64,000 nt of DNA from Undibacterium piscinae (lineage in GTDB: Bacteria > Pseudomonadota > Gammaproteobacteria > Burkholderiales > Burkholderiaceae_D): NCBI GenBank assembly GCA_003970805.2, contig CP051152.1, forward strand, positions 4,122,345-4,186,344, written 5' to 3'. Position numbers and translations under genes: made by a program. Every line of letters begins with the position of its first letter. Position 1 is the first letter of the stretch. Positions 1-9,542 of the stretch are shown here, in pieces. The notes beneath the pieces are model-generated. The model searched no databases and was not told the origin of the DNA. It worked only from the letters and a program-made list of their open reading frames with translations.

Positions 1-332
1 AGTTGCGTGCCAGCACTCTCTTTGGTCAGGTAGCCACGTGCTCCGGCACGTATTGCGCGCACTGCATACTGCTCTTCCTCGTGCATAGTCAAGATCAGGA
101 TAGGCAATTTCGGCATTTCATCCTTGATTTGGCGAATCAGATCCACGCCGCTGCGACCGGGCATGGAAAGATCCATCAGCAGTACATCAAAATTTTCTGA
201 TCTTGCTTTTGCCAGAGTGTCGTGGCCATCAACCGCTTCCGCCACTACCTCGATGTCGTCAATCCCCTCCAGAATACGCTTCAGGCCTTCTCGCATAATG
301 GTGTGGTCGTCAGCGATAAGAATTCGTATCAT
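1..332 (-). CDS. NarL/FixJ-type response regulator, receiver domain (partial, runs off the left edge)
   Basis: The reading frame starts at ATG 332 on the minus strand and stays open to base 1, so only about 110 N-terminal residues are present. It begins MIRILIADDHTIMREGLKRI, the usual start of a NarL/FixJ/UhpA receiver. It has the acidic pair (ADDH), the phospho-acceptor aspartate in LLMDLSMPG, the conserved Thr in ILTMHEEEQ, and the Lys in YLTKES. In this family a C-terminal LuxR-type helix-turn-helix follows; here it would lie outside the window. A cognate histidine kinase is not visible. The 150 bases up to dbpA hold two small inverted repeats (AGGCGT/ACGCCT around 380-411 and GAAAAC/GTTTTC around 427-446). 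The assignment to the receiver superfamily is secure; the specific pathway is not. Confidence 0.9.
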   Translation of the reverse strand, partial: MIRILIADDHTIMREGLKRILEGIDDIEVVAEAVDGHDTLAKARSENFDVLLMDLSMPGRSGVDLIRQIKDEMPKLPILILTMHEEEQYAVRAIRAGARGYLTKESAGTQ

Positions 333-481
333 GGAGATGTTTTCAATTCAATATGGGTGAGTGGGCATGTCGAACATTCAGGCGTGGTTTCTTGACATAA
401 AACATACGCCTGCGCATTGTACTGTAGAAAACCTTTCGTTGTTTTCTATCGGTCTGCATGAGCTGAGTAGCGGAATATTGG

Positions 482-1861
482 CTACCAGACAATTCTCATC
501 CTGAACTGGCGACCCTTGATATTGCTGGTGCTAAGGCGATCCAGCACGTCTTGCGCAACATACCTGTCGATCGCGACATAGGTCATAAATTCAAATACGT
601 TGATTTTTCCGACCTGTTCTTTCTTGAGGCCGACGTCGCCGGTCAACGCGCCCAATAAGTCTCCGGGACGCAGTTTGTCTTTTTTTCCGCCCATGATGCA
701 GATGGTCATCATGGGTGCTTCAAGCCGGGTTTCAGGGTTTTGCTCAAGTTCATCAAGTTCGCCCCATTGCACTGGTTTATTCTGATATTCCTCTATCAGT
801 TTTACCCATTTTTTTTCATTCGGCGCGGCAAGGCTTAGTGCCAGCCCTTTTTCTCCGGCACGGCCAGTGCGGCCAATTCTGTGGATATGGACTTCCGTAT
901 CTTTGGAGACGTCCACATTGATCACTGCGCCCAGCGTTTGTATATCAAGTCCGCGTGCGGCGACATCGGTGGCCACTAACACGGAGCAACTTTGATTGGC
1001 GAAGAGCACCAGAATTTCATCGCGTTCGCGTTGCTCCAGATCTCCATACAGTGCCAGGGCGCTGATGCCTTGTTGCTGTAACTCTTCTGCCAGTTCGCGA
1101 CAATGGATTTTAGTGTTGCAAAACGCCAGGGTGGAAACCGGTTGATAGTGGCTTAGCAGTTGCGCGACTGCGGCATTGCGATTTTCCGGGGTAACGGCAT
1201 AGAACAGTTGTTCAATCTGATTGGTGGCATGCTGACTCTCGACTTTCACTTCGGCTGGGTCGCGCAAGAATTGCTCACTTGCTTTACGGATGTCATCCGG
1301 GTAGGTTGCTGAAAATAGCAGGGTTTGCCGACGTGGCGAGCAGGCTGCCACGATGCCGTAAATATCTTCGTAAAAGCCCATATCAACCATGCGGTCAGCT
1401 TCATCGAGCACCAGGGTCTGTACCGTGGCGAGATTAATGCTGCCGCGGCCTATGTGATCAAGCAAGCGGCCCGGCGTACCCACTACGATGTGCGCACCAT
1501 GTTCGAGTGAGGCAATCTGCGGGCGCATCGGCGTACCGCCGCACAGCGTGAGTATTTTTACGTTGTCGGCAAAACGGGCCAGGCGGCGTAACTCATTTGA
1601 TACCTGGTCGGCCAGTTCGCGGGTCGGGCAAATGACCAGTCCCTGAATCGCAAAATAAGTGGGATTTAACTTTGCCAGGATGCCGATACCAAAGGCGGCC
1701 GTTTTCCCGCTCCCTGTTTTGGCTTGAGCGATCAGGTCGCGTTGCTCAAGGATGATAGGCAGACTCGCTTCTTGTATCGGAGTCATTTGCGTATAACCCA
1801 GATTATCTAGGTTGCTGATCATCTCAGATGTCAGGGGGAGGCTGGAAAAAGTGGAGGGCAT
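482..1861 (-). CDS. dbpA: ATP-dependent RNA helicase DbpA (DEAD-box)
   Basis: A DEAD-box helicase of about 459 residues. Seen in order: Q motif (GYTQMTPIQ), Walker A AQAKTGSGKT, the GGTPMRPQ and TPGRL motifs, DEAD box VLDEADRM, SAT (LLFSATYP), and motif VI HRIGRTGRAG. The roughly 75-residue C-terminal RNA-binding domain contains GALTGDVGLKKEQVGKI, which is characteristic of DbpA. In E. coli DbpA this domain binds hairpin 92 of 23S rRNA, and the enzyme acts late in 50S subunit assembly in the cytoplasm. I chose ATG 1861. A TTG three codons upstream would also be in frame, but it has no better ribosome binding site. The gene stands alone between the response regulator and the tRNA region. Confidence 0.95.
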   Translation of the reverse strand: MPSTFSSLPLTSEMISNLDNLGYTQMTPIQEASLPIILEQRDLIAQAKTGSGKTAAFGIGILAKLNPTYFAIQGLVICPTRELADQVSNELRRLARFADNVKILTLCGGTPMRPQIASLEHGAHIVVGTPGRLLDHIGRGSINLATVQTLVLDEADRMVDMGFYEDIYGIVAACSPRRQTLLFSATYPDDIRKASEQFLRDPAEVKVESQHATNQIEQLFYAVTPENRNAAVAQLLSHYQPVSTLAFCNTKIHCRELAEELQQQGISALALYGDLEQRERDEILVLFANQSCSVLVATDVAARGLDIQTLGAVINVDVSKDTEVHIHRIGRTGRAGEKGLALSLAAPNEKKWVKLIEEYQNKPVQWGELDELEQNPETRLEAPMMTICIMGGKKDKLRPGDLLGALTGDVGLKKEQVGKINVFEFMTYVAIDRYVAQDVLDRLSTSNIKGRQFRMRIVW

Positions 1862-2370
1862 GATGGGCAATCTGGGAGTATAGGGCGGCTAGGGCGCTAA
1901 AGCAGTGAAGTCTAACAGTTGCTTAGGGCAACTGCCAGCGCTACTTAGCCGGGTTAAGGCGTAAGGCATTTGTGTGCCGGATGTCGGTGCTATTGCTGTT
2001 CTTGTTTTTTAGTAAGTTGGAATGGATGGGCTGCGACAGGTGCATCTGCATGTCTTTTGCTCACCAACTAATTTCCGTGACTTAGGATGCTGCCCAGATA
2101 GGTAGTCCGCTATGGTCCAGGTTGGCGTCGTGAGTCCAGGCTGGTAGGCCAGTGTGATCAGTTTGTCCGAGCGGGGCCAGTAAATCAAGTTGACTATGAG
2201 CGGGAACTTTGGATCTTGCATTGCCACGCAAATTGTACTTTTTTTCCGTTAGGATAGCCGTTGGCGCTGGTTGGGTAAGGTCTAATCCAGGTAGCTCTAG
2301 AGTTGTATGATCCTTGGCGTCTCTCATGGTGACTGAAGTTGGAATTGGTAAATGAGTGAGAGCAAACGAT
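1862..2370. other. Intergenic stretch without a convincing gene
   Basis: About 510 bases between dbpA and the tRNA terminator. Two overlapping minus-strand frames (about 2009-2227 and 2082-2327) are open, but neither has a Shine-Dalgarno sequence or a recognisable product. The longer one encodes two similar octapeptides near its end (DHTGLPAW and DHSGLPIW), so an internal repeat is visible. I do not regard either as a supported gene. Confidence 0.4.
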
Positions 2371-2404
2371 AAAGCCGCTGATTTTTTTAGAAATCAGCGG
2401 CTTT
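2371..2404 (-). terminator. Rho-independent terminator of tRNA-fMet
   Basis: A perfect 14-bp stem: 2371-2384 (AAAGCCGCTGATTT) pairs with 2391-2404, loop of 6. It lies 7 bases beyond the CCA end of the tRNA on the minus strand, and the stem ends in a U-rich arm in that direction. Confidence 0.85.
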
Positions 2405-2411
2405 AAATATT

Positions 2412-2488
2412 TGGTTGCGGGGACAGGATTTGAACCTATGACCTTCGGGTTATGAGCCCGACGAGCTGCCAGACTGCTCCACCCCGCG
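2412..2488 (-). tRNA. Initiator tRNA-fMet (anticodon CAU)
   Basis: 77 nt on the minus strand with the CCA end encoded. The sequence starts CGCGGGGTGGAGCAG and contains the anticodon stem-loop CGGGCTCATAACCCG with its three consecutive G-C pairs. It has the T-loop GGTTCAAATCC. The C at position 1 opposite A72 (unpaired) and the three G-C pairs of the anticodon stem are the identity features of bacterial initiator tRNA. It differs from E. coli fMet tRNA only by a few stem changes. The anticodon is complementary to 2452-2454. Confidence 0.97.
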
Positions 2489-2699
2489 TCTGAGATAAAG
2501 AAGTATATAGATCATTGGCGATTGATACAAGCGATTGTTAAATTTAGTTTATGTGAAGCTTTTGATTTACGCCTTTGTTTGTTAAATAAATCAAAGTTCT
2601 CTTGATGTTGCGCGGTACAGCGAACGTGAAATGTTGGCAATGCAATCTTGTTGCGGGCATAATAAACACCTTATATTAAGAGTGCCCAATGGCGATTAC

Positions 2700-5467
2700 A
2701 TGGATTTATACGCACTAAGTGATGAAATAAATCGTCTTTATATCGAATTGCCTCAATTGGACGGGATTGCTAGGGTTGATGTGGTGATCTCGCTTGCCTG
2801 GCATTTGCGGCAACTTGATAGCCGGCAGTCTTTGGCTTTTGTCAGTGAAGCAGAGATATTGCTCAATACACATACTTCAAGTTCATCTGAGTGGTGGCGT
2901 TCGGCTACTTGCCGCTTAGCTTTGATACGCGCTGAAATCGCCGCTTTATTCCAGGAGTTTGACAACGCGGAGCAATTGTTGCTTGAGGCTCGCTGCGGGT
3001 TTGTGGTACTCGGTGATTTTTCCGGTGAGGGTGACAGCTGTTTACTTGAGGTCATTATTGCGTTGGAGCAGGGCGATGTGAAACGTGCCGTGCAGGCGGC
3101 CAAATCGGCTGCCTTATGTTTTGAGCGTAGTGATGCAGTGCTACGCAAATTGCTGGCTCAGGCTTGGCATGTATATCTTCTGGCTTTCGTCGAACCTTCC
3201 GAGGCAAGGGGCAGATTGATGTCATTATTGGCGAATATCAATGAAGTTAAACATCCTGCTTTGGCGGGCTTGGTTGCGGCAGCCCAAGGTGAGCTCTTGT
3301 TTACCTCTGAGTTGGCGCGTTCCGCTGTGATGTATTCTCAGGCAAGTGAATTGGCGCGACAGGCTGGGTTGATCCGTCTTGCGATCATGTCTGCCTGCAA
3401 TGCGGGCGTTGCCTTGCAAAAGCTTGGGGCGCTTGATGCCGCGGCCTCGAATTATGACTGGGCGGTATCTCGTGCCAGGAAAACCGCATGGCCGGTAATG
3501 ATTGCCTTTACCTTGATACGCTTAGGGGAATTGCTCAGGCATCTGAATCGACTTGAGCAAAGTCAGCAGGTGCTGGAAGAGGCATTACAAGACTTAGCCG
3601 GAAGAAATAGCGGGATTCACCTTGCCATTGCGCATGCCGAGTTGGGAAGTACCTTGTTGCTTCGAGGCTTGCCAAAAGAGGCTGCAAGCTATTTTGATAC
3701 AGCCATTAAGCTTTACCGTGAAGTAGGTTCATGTCACAACCTCTGTGAGCATTTGATTAGTCAGGCGCGTGCGCTTTCTGCTGCGGGCGAGTCGATGGCC
3801 GCGCTGACTGCAATTGACGAAGCCAGGGCATTGATCGAAGAGTTATCTCTGGATACGCTGCAGGTCGATCTGCGGGAGGCGCTCGCTGAAATTCATCATA
3901 GAAATAATTCCCCGGCCATATCTGATATGCAGGTGCCCACTCTTACACTGCACTATCTGGAGCAGGCCTTGTGCGTCGGTAGTGGAGTTGATGGCTGGAT
4001 GGCTTCCTCTTCCTTGTTATTGTCGCTGGCGGAAGCGTGGTCACAGGCCGGAGATGGCCAACAGGCATTTTCATATGCCAAGCAGGCGATTGCCGCGGAT
4101 AGGCGCGAGCGCAGTAATCAGGCGGAAAATCTCACCAGCTTGATGCAGGTTCGGCACGAAACGGAAAGAGCTAAAGCTGAAGCTATGCATCATCAGCAAC
4201 TAGCTATGGTGTCAATGGAAACCTCACAGACACTTGATTTGCTAGCGACCGTCGGGCAAGAAATTACCGCCGATCTTAATTTTAAGAACGTCTGCCATAG
4301 TCTGCAGCGTCATCTTGGTAGTTTGCTTGGCGCCGCAGATTTGTGTATCTGGTTGATCGATCCTGATTCAAGGGGACTGGTGCTGTCTTATTGCTCGGAA
4401 GGCGATATGACGGCTTGTGCAGATTTGCTGAAGTCGGATAGGAATGCGGCCCATGCAACCCTTTGCATTGCGCAAAGACAGGAGATGTTGCTGACCACTG
4501 ATGTCGAGGAGGTATCTGAACGTGAGCAAGATCTCGTTTCTGGGCGAACCATGTTGTTTGGCCCCTTAATCGTTGGTGACTGCGCCTTGGGCGTGATGGC
4601 GATACAGTCTATCGGCTCGCTTGTCTATGGTGAGCGTGCGCGCCTTATATTTCGTAGCTTGTGTGCCTATGGTGCGATCGCACTCGATAACGCGCATACA
4701 CATGCTCAACTGCAGGAAACGCAAAAGCAATTGGAGCATGCCTTGCTCGATCTGGAGGAAACCAGCCTCACCGATCCTCTGACAGGGCTGAAAAACCGGC
4801 GTTTTCTGATGCAGCATATCGATGGCGATGTGGCACAGAGTGTGCGGCATTATCAGGATGTTTTTACGGTGTCTGGCGTAGCTGATGTTGCGTCAAAAGA
4901 TGCTGATTTGTTGATATTTCTGGTTGATTTGGATCATTTTAAGCAAATCAATGATAAATACGGGCATGCTGCGGGAGATGCGGTGCTGGTGCAGATACGC
5001 GAGCGTTTGCAGCAGGTATTCCGTGATTCTGATTATTTAATACGATGGGGCGGCGAAGAGTTTTTGATTGTTGCGCGCGGCACTACACGCGATATTGCCG
5101 CAGAATTGGCTGAACGCGTGCGTTTGGTGGTGGCCGAGTATGAGTTTCATCTTGAGGGGAATTGAGGATCCGGCAAACATGCTCGGTCGGTTTTGCGTGC
5201 TTCCCGTTTGTGACTGCGCATCCAAGCGCCATTAGCTGGCAAGATGTGATTGATATTGCCGACATCGCCCTGTATTCGGTGAAGCATTCCGGACGGAATG
5301 GCTGGGTCGGCATCTTTGCCGAACAACATGCCTGGCCGGAATTGTTGCTATGCACCTTGAAGAACGACCCAAAAGGCGCGATACTCAATAAAGACTTGCT
5401 GCTCTCGACAAACAAGGCGCCGGAACTGGTGATTGATGCACTCGCAAAAAAACACTCAGCGGTTTAA
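2700..5467 (+). pseudogene. TPR-GAF-GGDEF diguanylate cyclase, interrupted by a -1 frameshift
   Basis: A cytoplasmic sensor with N-terminal helical TPR-like repeats (about residues 1-480), a GAF domain (about 510-660), a short coiled linker, and a GGDEF domain with active-site GGEEF at about residue 783. An inhibitory I-site RDSD lies 5 residues before it. GGEEF proteins make cyclic di-GMP from two GTP. The frame stops at 5163-5165 inside the cyclase domain, but the rest (TCSVGFACFPF ... ADIALYSVKHSGRNGW) continues in another frame to 5467. Adding one G to the G4 run at 5156-5159 restores HLEGELRIRQTCSVGF without a gap. I place the start at ATG 2700 (MDLYALSDE) because the paralogue at 59320 begins with the aligned MELFVLNQD. 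An in-frame ATG lies at 2631. The break is either a sequencing error or inactivation; I favour error. Confidence 0.85.
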
Positions 5468-5525
5468 ATTGATTGAATGTATAAAACCAACTATAAAACC
5501 AACCAAGACAAGAGAGAATTTACTC

Positions 5526-6899
5526 ATGATTGAATATCAGGTAATCGATACGCAAATTGCTCCGGATGGTCGTTTGGAGGTGTTGTCAAAAGCCGAAATT
5601 ACCAAATTGCTTGACACTAGCCACGGTGGACTCTATCAGTTGTTTCGCAGTTGCTCGCTGGCGGTACTTAATTGTGGCAGCGGCTTGGATGATGGTAAAG
5701 AGTTGCTGGAGCGTTACAAAACTTTTGACATCAGCATCATACAGCGTGAGCGTGGTATCAAGCTTGATGTCAAGGCTGCCCCGGCCAGTGCGTTTGTTGA
5801 CGGCGTCATGATCAAGGGAATACAGGAACATTTGTTTACGGTGTTGCGCGATATCCTGTTCGTTCATGGTGAGATCGAAGAGAACTCGCAGTTTGATCTC
5901 AATACAACCGAGGGCGTTAGTGATGCGGTCTTTCATATACTGCGCAATGCCAATCTGCTCAAGCCCCAGGTCAATCCTAATTTAGTGGTTTGCTGGGGCG
6001 GTCATTCGATTTCCGGTATCGAATATGATTACACCAAGCAAGTTGGTTATCATCTGGGCTTACGTGGTATGGATATTTGTACCGGTTGTGGTCCGGGAGC
6101 GATGAAGGGACCGATGAAAGGCGCCACTATCGGTCACGCCAAGCAGCGTATCAGACATGGTCGCTACCTCGGGATTACCGAACCGGGCATTATTGCGGCA
6201 GAGGCACCGAATCCTATCGTCAATGATCTGGTGATTTTGCCGGATATAGAAAAACGCCTGGAAGCCTTTGTTCGTATCGGTCATGCCATAGTGGTGTTTC
6301 CGGGTGGTGCCGGCACCGCGGAAGAGATTTTATATTTGCTGGGGATTTTGCTGCACCCTGATAATGCAGGTCTGCCTTTCCCGCTGATTTTTACCGGTCC
6401 CGAAAGCGCAAAAGACTACTTTTTGCAGATAGACCAGTTTATCGCCGGAACACTTGGGGAGCAGGCCCGGCAAAGGTATCAGATTATCGTCAACGATCCG
6501 TCGCTGGTTGCGCAGGAAGTGTTGGAAGGAATAAAAAAAGTACGTGAATTTAGAAAGGCCAAGGGCGATGCCTATTACTTCAATTGGTTGTTGAAGATAG
6601 ATGCCGAATTCCAAAAGCCGTTTGATCCTACTCACGAAAATATGCGAAATCTTGAATTGCATAAAAACCAGGAACCCCATCTGCTGGCCGCCAATCTTCG
6701 CCGTGCCTTTTCTGGCGTGGTCGCCGGCAATGTGAAAGACCAGGGAATCAGGGCAATCGAGAAGTATGGACACTTTGAAATTACCGGTGACATCGCCATT
6801 ATGGAAGCAATGGATGCGTTATTAAGTTCTTTTGTTGCACATAATCGTATGAAATTGCCCGGAAAAGCATATACACCGTGCTATCGCGTTATAAAATAA
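5526..6899 (+). CDS. ppnN: Nucleotide 5'-monophosphate nucleosidase PpnN (LOG family)
   Basis: 457 residues, matching E. coli PpnN (YgdH, 454). The central LOG/Rossmann domain shows GWGGHSI-type nucleotide contacts (VVCWGGHSISGIEYDYT), the TGCGPGAMKGPMKGA loop, and the family signature PGGAGTAEE. N- and C-terminal extensions around this core are specific to PpnN and distinguish it from short cytokinin-type LOG proteins. PpnN cleaves purine and pyrimidine nucleoside monophosphates to base and ribose 5-phosphate; in E. coli it is a (p)ppGpp target that adjusts nucleotide pools. I chose ATG 5526 (MIEYQVIDT), preceded by AAGAGAG; the open frame extends 31 codons further upstream, but that part overlaps the previous gene and does not match the family. 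Confidence 0.93.
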   Translation: MIEYQVIDTQIAPDGRLEVLSKAEITKLLDTSHGGLYQLFRSCSLAVLNCGSGLDDGKELLERYKTFDISIIQRERGIKLDVKAAPASAFVDGVMIKGIQEHLFTVLRDILFVHGEIEENSQFDLNTTEGVSDAVFHILRNANLLKPQVNPNLVVCWGGHSISGIEYDYTKQVGYHLGLRGMDICTGCGPGAMKGPMKGATIGHAKQRIRHGRYLGITEPGIIAAEAPNPIVNDLVILPDIEKRLEAFVRIGHAIVVFPGGAGTAEEILYLLGILLHPDNAGLPFPLIFTGPESAKDYFLQIDQFIAGTLGEQARQRYQIIVNDPSLVAQEVLEGIKKVREFRKAKGDAYYFNWLLKIDAEFQKPFDPTHENMRNLELHKNQEPHLLAANLRRAFSGVVAGNVKDQGIRAIEKYGHFEITGDIAIMEAMDALLSSFVAHNRMKLPGKAYTPCYRVIK

Positions 6900-7029
6900 A
6901 GCATTAAAAATTTCAAAGTGGCAATTCATTAGCGTTTCTTGAAAAAATAGTCGCATAATACAAAATTGGTGCAAACAAGCTTTGGCAATGTTTGTATGAG
7001 CGAATCCCTAACCATTGAGGATGATAGAC

Positions 7030-7986
7030 ATGAGTACCGTACAGCACGATGTCGATGAACGCACTAACTTGATTAGTTCAAATAAATTTGAGCTGTTGCT
7101 ATTTAGATTGGGTGAGAGCGGTATTAGTGAACGTTCTGAATTGTTTGGCATTAACGTTTTTAAAGTGCGCGAGATTGTGGCTATGCCCGTCATCACTGCG
7201 GTAGCCGGTGCGCTTCCGCATAATCTTGGCGTGGTGAATTTACGCGGTCAGATTATTCCTGTCATCGATTTGGCATCGGTAGTCGGCTGCAAACCAAAAA
7301 CGGGTCTCAATATCATGCTGGTGACCGAGTTTGCACGCTCAACCCAGGGTTTTGCGGTGGAGTCGGTGGAAGAGATCGTCAGGCTCGAGTGGAGTCAGGT
7401 CTTATCGGCAGAAGCAAGTACCGCTGGCGGTATGGTGACCAGTATTGCGCGACTTGATGGCGATGCGGAAAACACCCGCCTCGCGCAAGTTTTGGATGTA
7501 GAGCAGATATTGCGTCAAATGGCGCCAAAAGATATCAAGGATGTTGATTCTGAAACCATAGGGGCGAAACTTGTGATCAAGCCCGGCTCGGTGATTCTGG
7601 CGGCAGACGATTCTGCAGTTGCCCGTGGTCTGATCGGACAGGCACTAGATGCGATCGGTGCACCCTACATCATGGCTAAGACCGGTAAAGAAGCGTGGGA
7701 GAAATTGCAGGCTATTTATGCTACGGCGCAAGCGGAAGGAAAAGATATCCGTGACAAAGTGGCGATGGTGCTGACTGATTTGGAAATGCCGGAAATGGAC
7801 GGTTTTACCTTGACGCGCAATATCAAGCAAGACGAACGTTTTAAGGGAATGCCGGTAGTCATACATTCCTCATTAACCGGCTCTACCAATGAAGAGCATG
7901 TCAAGAGTGTTGGCGCTGATGCGTATGTCGCTAAATTTGTCGCCGAAGAGTTGGCCGCGACTATCCGCCGTGTAGTTGCGCATTAG
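7030..7986 (+). CDS. cheV: Chemotaxis coupling protein CheV (CheW domain + receiver)
   Basis: 318 residues. Residues about 15-165 form a CheW-like domain (NKFELLLFRL, LFGINVFKVREIV, LGVVNLRGQIIPVIDLA). Residues about 180-318 form a receiver domain with the acidic pair AADDS, phospho-acceptor Asp in MVLTDLEMPEMDG, Ser/Thr in VIHSSLTG and Lys in AYVAKF. This order defines CheV, a cytoplasmic adaptor that links chemoreceptors to CheA and is tuned by phosphorylation. The start at ATG 7030 is favoured by GAGG 9 bases upstream; ATG 7021 overlaps that signal. It is a monocistronic gene ended by the strong hairpin at 8066-8108. No other chemotaxis gene lies in the window. Confidence 0.93.
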   Translation: MSTVQHDVDERTNLISSNKFELLLFRLGESGISERSELFGINVFKVREIVAMPVITAVAGALPHNLGVVNLRGQIIPVIDLASVVGCKPKTGLNIMLVTEFARSTQGFAVESVEEIVRLEWSQVLSAEASTAGGMVTSIARLDGDAENTRLAQVLDVEQILRQMAPKDIKDVDSETIGAKLVIKPGSVILAADDSAVARGLIGQALDAIGAPYIMAKTGKEAWEKLQAIYATAQAEGKDIRDKVAMVLTDLEMPEMDGFTLTRNIKQDERFKGMPVVIHSSLTGSTNEEHVKSVGADAYVAKFVAEELAATIRRVVAH

Positions 7987-8065
7987 TGTGACCATTCATC
8001 AGGGCATTAAAGCCGGGTTTAAAGTTGGATATTAAGTAAGATAGAAATAAGCAAAAAGGCAAGTA

Positions 8066-8108
8066 AAAATGAGGGGTGCGATTCAAATGAATCGCACCCC
8101 TCATTTTT
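8066..8108. terminator. Bidirectional terminator between cheV and the convergent gene
   Basis: Long near-perfect hairpin: 8066-8084 (AAAATGAGGGGTGCGATTC) pairs with 8089-8107, four-base loop, with A- and T-runs on opposite flanks. It can act for cheV on the plus strand and for the gene ending at 8143 on the minus strand. Confidence 0.9.
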
Positions 8109-8142
8109 TGTCCTGAATCTAAAAATTATTCTGACTCTCTGT

Positions 8143-8613
8143 TTATTTTGCTATCCGTTGCCAGCCGGCAGGGCAGGTTCTGATGGCAGGATAGAATCCG
8201 TCTGGATTATGGCAGTAATACCAGTCATTGCCGCCGGTTTCCGGGTTTGCGGATGCTGGCTGCGATGGCGCCTGATACTGATTTTGATAGGAGCTGGAAT
8301 AGTCTGGCTGTTGTACGTAAACGGTAGTTGGTGTCGGGCTAATGACGGTATTGACCACCACTTCAGGATAGTAGTGGTAGGAATTTGAGTATGGGTAGTA
8401 CGGCCGACCGTAATAGGAACCTGAATAGTAAGGTCTGGAGTAATAAGGTCGGGCAGAGTAAGGGGAGTAGTAGCCAGGAAAGGGTGCGATGCCTATACCT
8501 ATGCCAAAGCTAACTCTGGGGCCGCGATATGAGTTTCCGTGTGCGGTGGCAGGAATTGAACTTGCCGCCAGCATCAGGATCATCGTTGTCAGTATTAATT
8601 TCATCCGTTTCAT
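8143..8613 (-). CDS. Secreted Tyr/Pro/Ser-rich protein of unknown function
   Basis: 156 residues. The start at ATG 8613 is decided by GAGG about 7 bases upstream; the frame extends 11 codons further without a site. Residues 1-26 (MKRMKLILTTMILMLAASS then IPATAHG) form a clear signal peptide. A Gly-rich stretch (SFGIGIGIAPFPGYY) follows, then degenerate tyrosine repeats built from PYYS/PYYG blocks (ARPYYSRPYYSGSYYGRPYY), then a Gln/Ser/Pro linker. The C-terminus DWYYCHNPDGFYPAIRTCP then AGWQRI is a small two-cysteine motif (YYC..P.G.YP.I..CP.GW). I recall this motif at the C-terminus of many uncharacterised periplasmic or outer-membrane proteins of beta- and gammaproteobacteria. Function unknown; a surface or envelope role is only an inference. 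Confidence 0.8.
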   Translation of the reverse strand: MKRMKLILTTMILMLAASSIPATAHGNSYRGPRVSFGIGIGIAPFPGYYSPYSARPYYSRPYYSGSYYGRPYYPYSNSYHYYPEVVVNTVISPTPTTVYVQQPDYSSSYQNQYQAPSQPASANPETGGNDWYYCHNPDGFYPAIRTCPAGWQRIAK

Positions 8614-8760
8614 CGCACACCTCGCAGGAGAACATATATTTCTCAATTGGCAGTTAAATAATCTTCATCCTGGTCTTGCATCACGTTAACAAGACCTATC
8701 CTGAAAATTGGATAAGCATAGTAACATTTTAGGCCGGATATTTCGGTCTGGACGCTGCAA

Positions 8761-9333
8761 TTACATTGCGTTAGCGAAATCCCAGTTAACCAGGGACCAG
8801 AATGCTTCCAGGTATTTTGGACGCGCATTGCGGTAGTCGATGTAGTAAGCGTGTTCCCACAGATCGCAAGTGAGCAAAGGTGTGTCAGTTGTCGTCAGTG
8901 GTGTCGCTGCATTGGAAGTGTTGACGATGTCTAAAGTACCGTCAGCTTTTTTCACCAGCCAAGTCCAGCTAGAACCGAAATTGCCTACGCAAGATTTGGT
9001 GAAAGCGTCTTTGAATGCATCAAACGAACCCCATTTTGCATTGATCGCATCAGCGATCGCACCAGTAGGAGCGCCGCCGCCGTTAGGCTTGAGGCCATTC
9101 CAGTAGAAAGTGTGATTCCAGATTTGCGCGGAATTATTGAATACGCCACCGGAAGATTTTTTGACGATTTCTTCTAATGTGGAGTTCTCGAATTCTGTAC
9201 CTTTGATCAGGTTGTTCAGATTCGTCACATAGGTCTGGTGATGCTTACCGTAGTGATATTCCAGAGTTTCTTTGGAGATATGTGGCGCCAGAGCGTCCAT
9301 TGCATAGGGCAGTGCCGGGAGGGTATGTTCCAT
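8761..9333 (-). CDS. sodB: Superoxide dismutase [Fe]
   Basis: 190 residues, the usual length of bacterial Fe-SOD. It converts superoxide to oxygen and hydrogen peroxide in the cytoplasm. Metal ligands are visible as His in [14 protein letters not shown], His in IWNHTFYWN, and Asp and His in [20 protein letters not shown]. The GGGAPTGAI and [10 protein letters not shown] segments match the iron (SodB) rather than the manganese type; metal use cannot be proven from sequence. There is no signal peptide. It sits on the same strand as xseA, 209 bases downstream. A short (GCAGAA/GCAGAC)n run lies between them at about 9491-9525. Confidence 0.95.
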   Translation of the reverse strand: MEHTLPALPYAMDALAPHISKETLEYHYGKHHQTYVTNLNNLIKGTEFENSTLEEIVKKSSGGVFNNSAQIWNHTFYWNGLKPNGGGAPTGAIADAINAKWGSFDAFKDAFTKSCVGNFGSSWTWLVKKADGTLDIVNTSNAATPLTTTDTPLLTCDLWEHAYYIDYRNARPKYLEAFWSLVNWDFANAM

Positions 9334-9542
9334 AGTGCATCCTTGTGTTTGATTTCGGTGGGCTTTCGTTCCAGATTTCTGAAACGGTTAATCAGCATTG
9401 TAAGCGTTTGCTGAAATGCTTGCAGCAATCCCTTAATTTTATGGCAGCGTCTGGCTTTTACCATCATTCAGTGTAGCTGCCATATGGAAAGAAGCCAGAA
9501 GCAGAAGCAGAAGCAGACGCAGACGCGAACCGTGCGCTTGCC

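Noticed and set aside
5156..5165. Programmed frameshift or phase-variable switch in the GGDEF gene
   Set aside because: The run is only four G, four other genes show similar single-base breaks, and no slippery heptamer or secondary structure is obvious. Sequencing error or simple inactivation is more likely.
9491..9525. GCAGAA/GCAGAC repeat between sodB and xseA as a functional element
   Set aside because: Too short and imperfect; no other evidence of a role.
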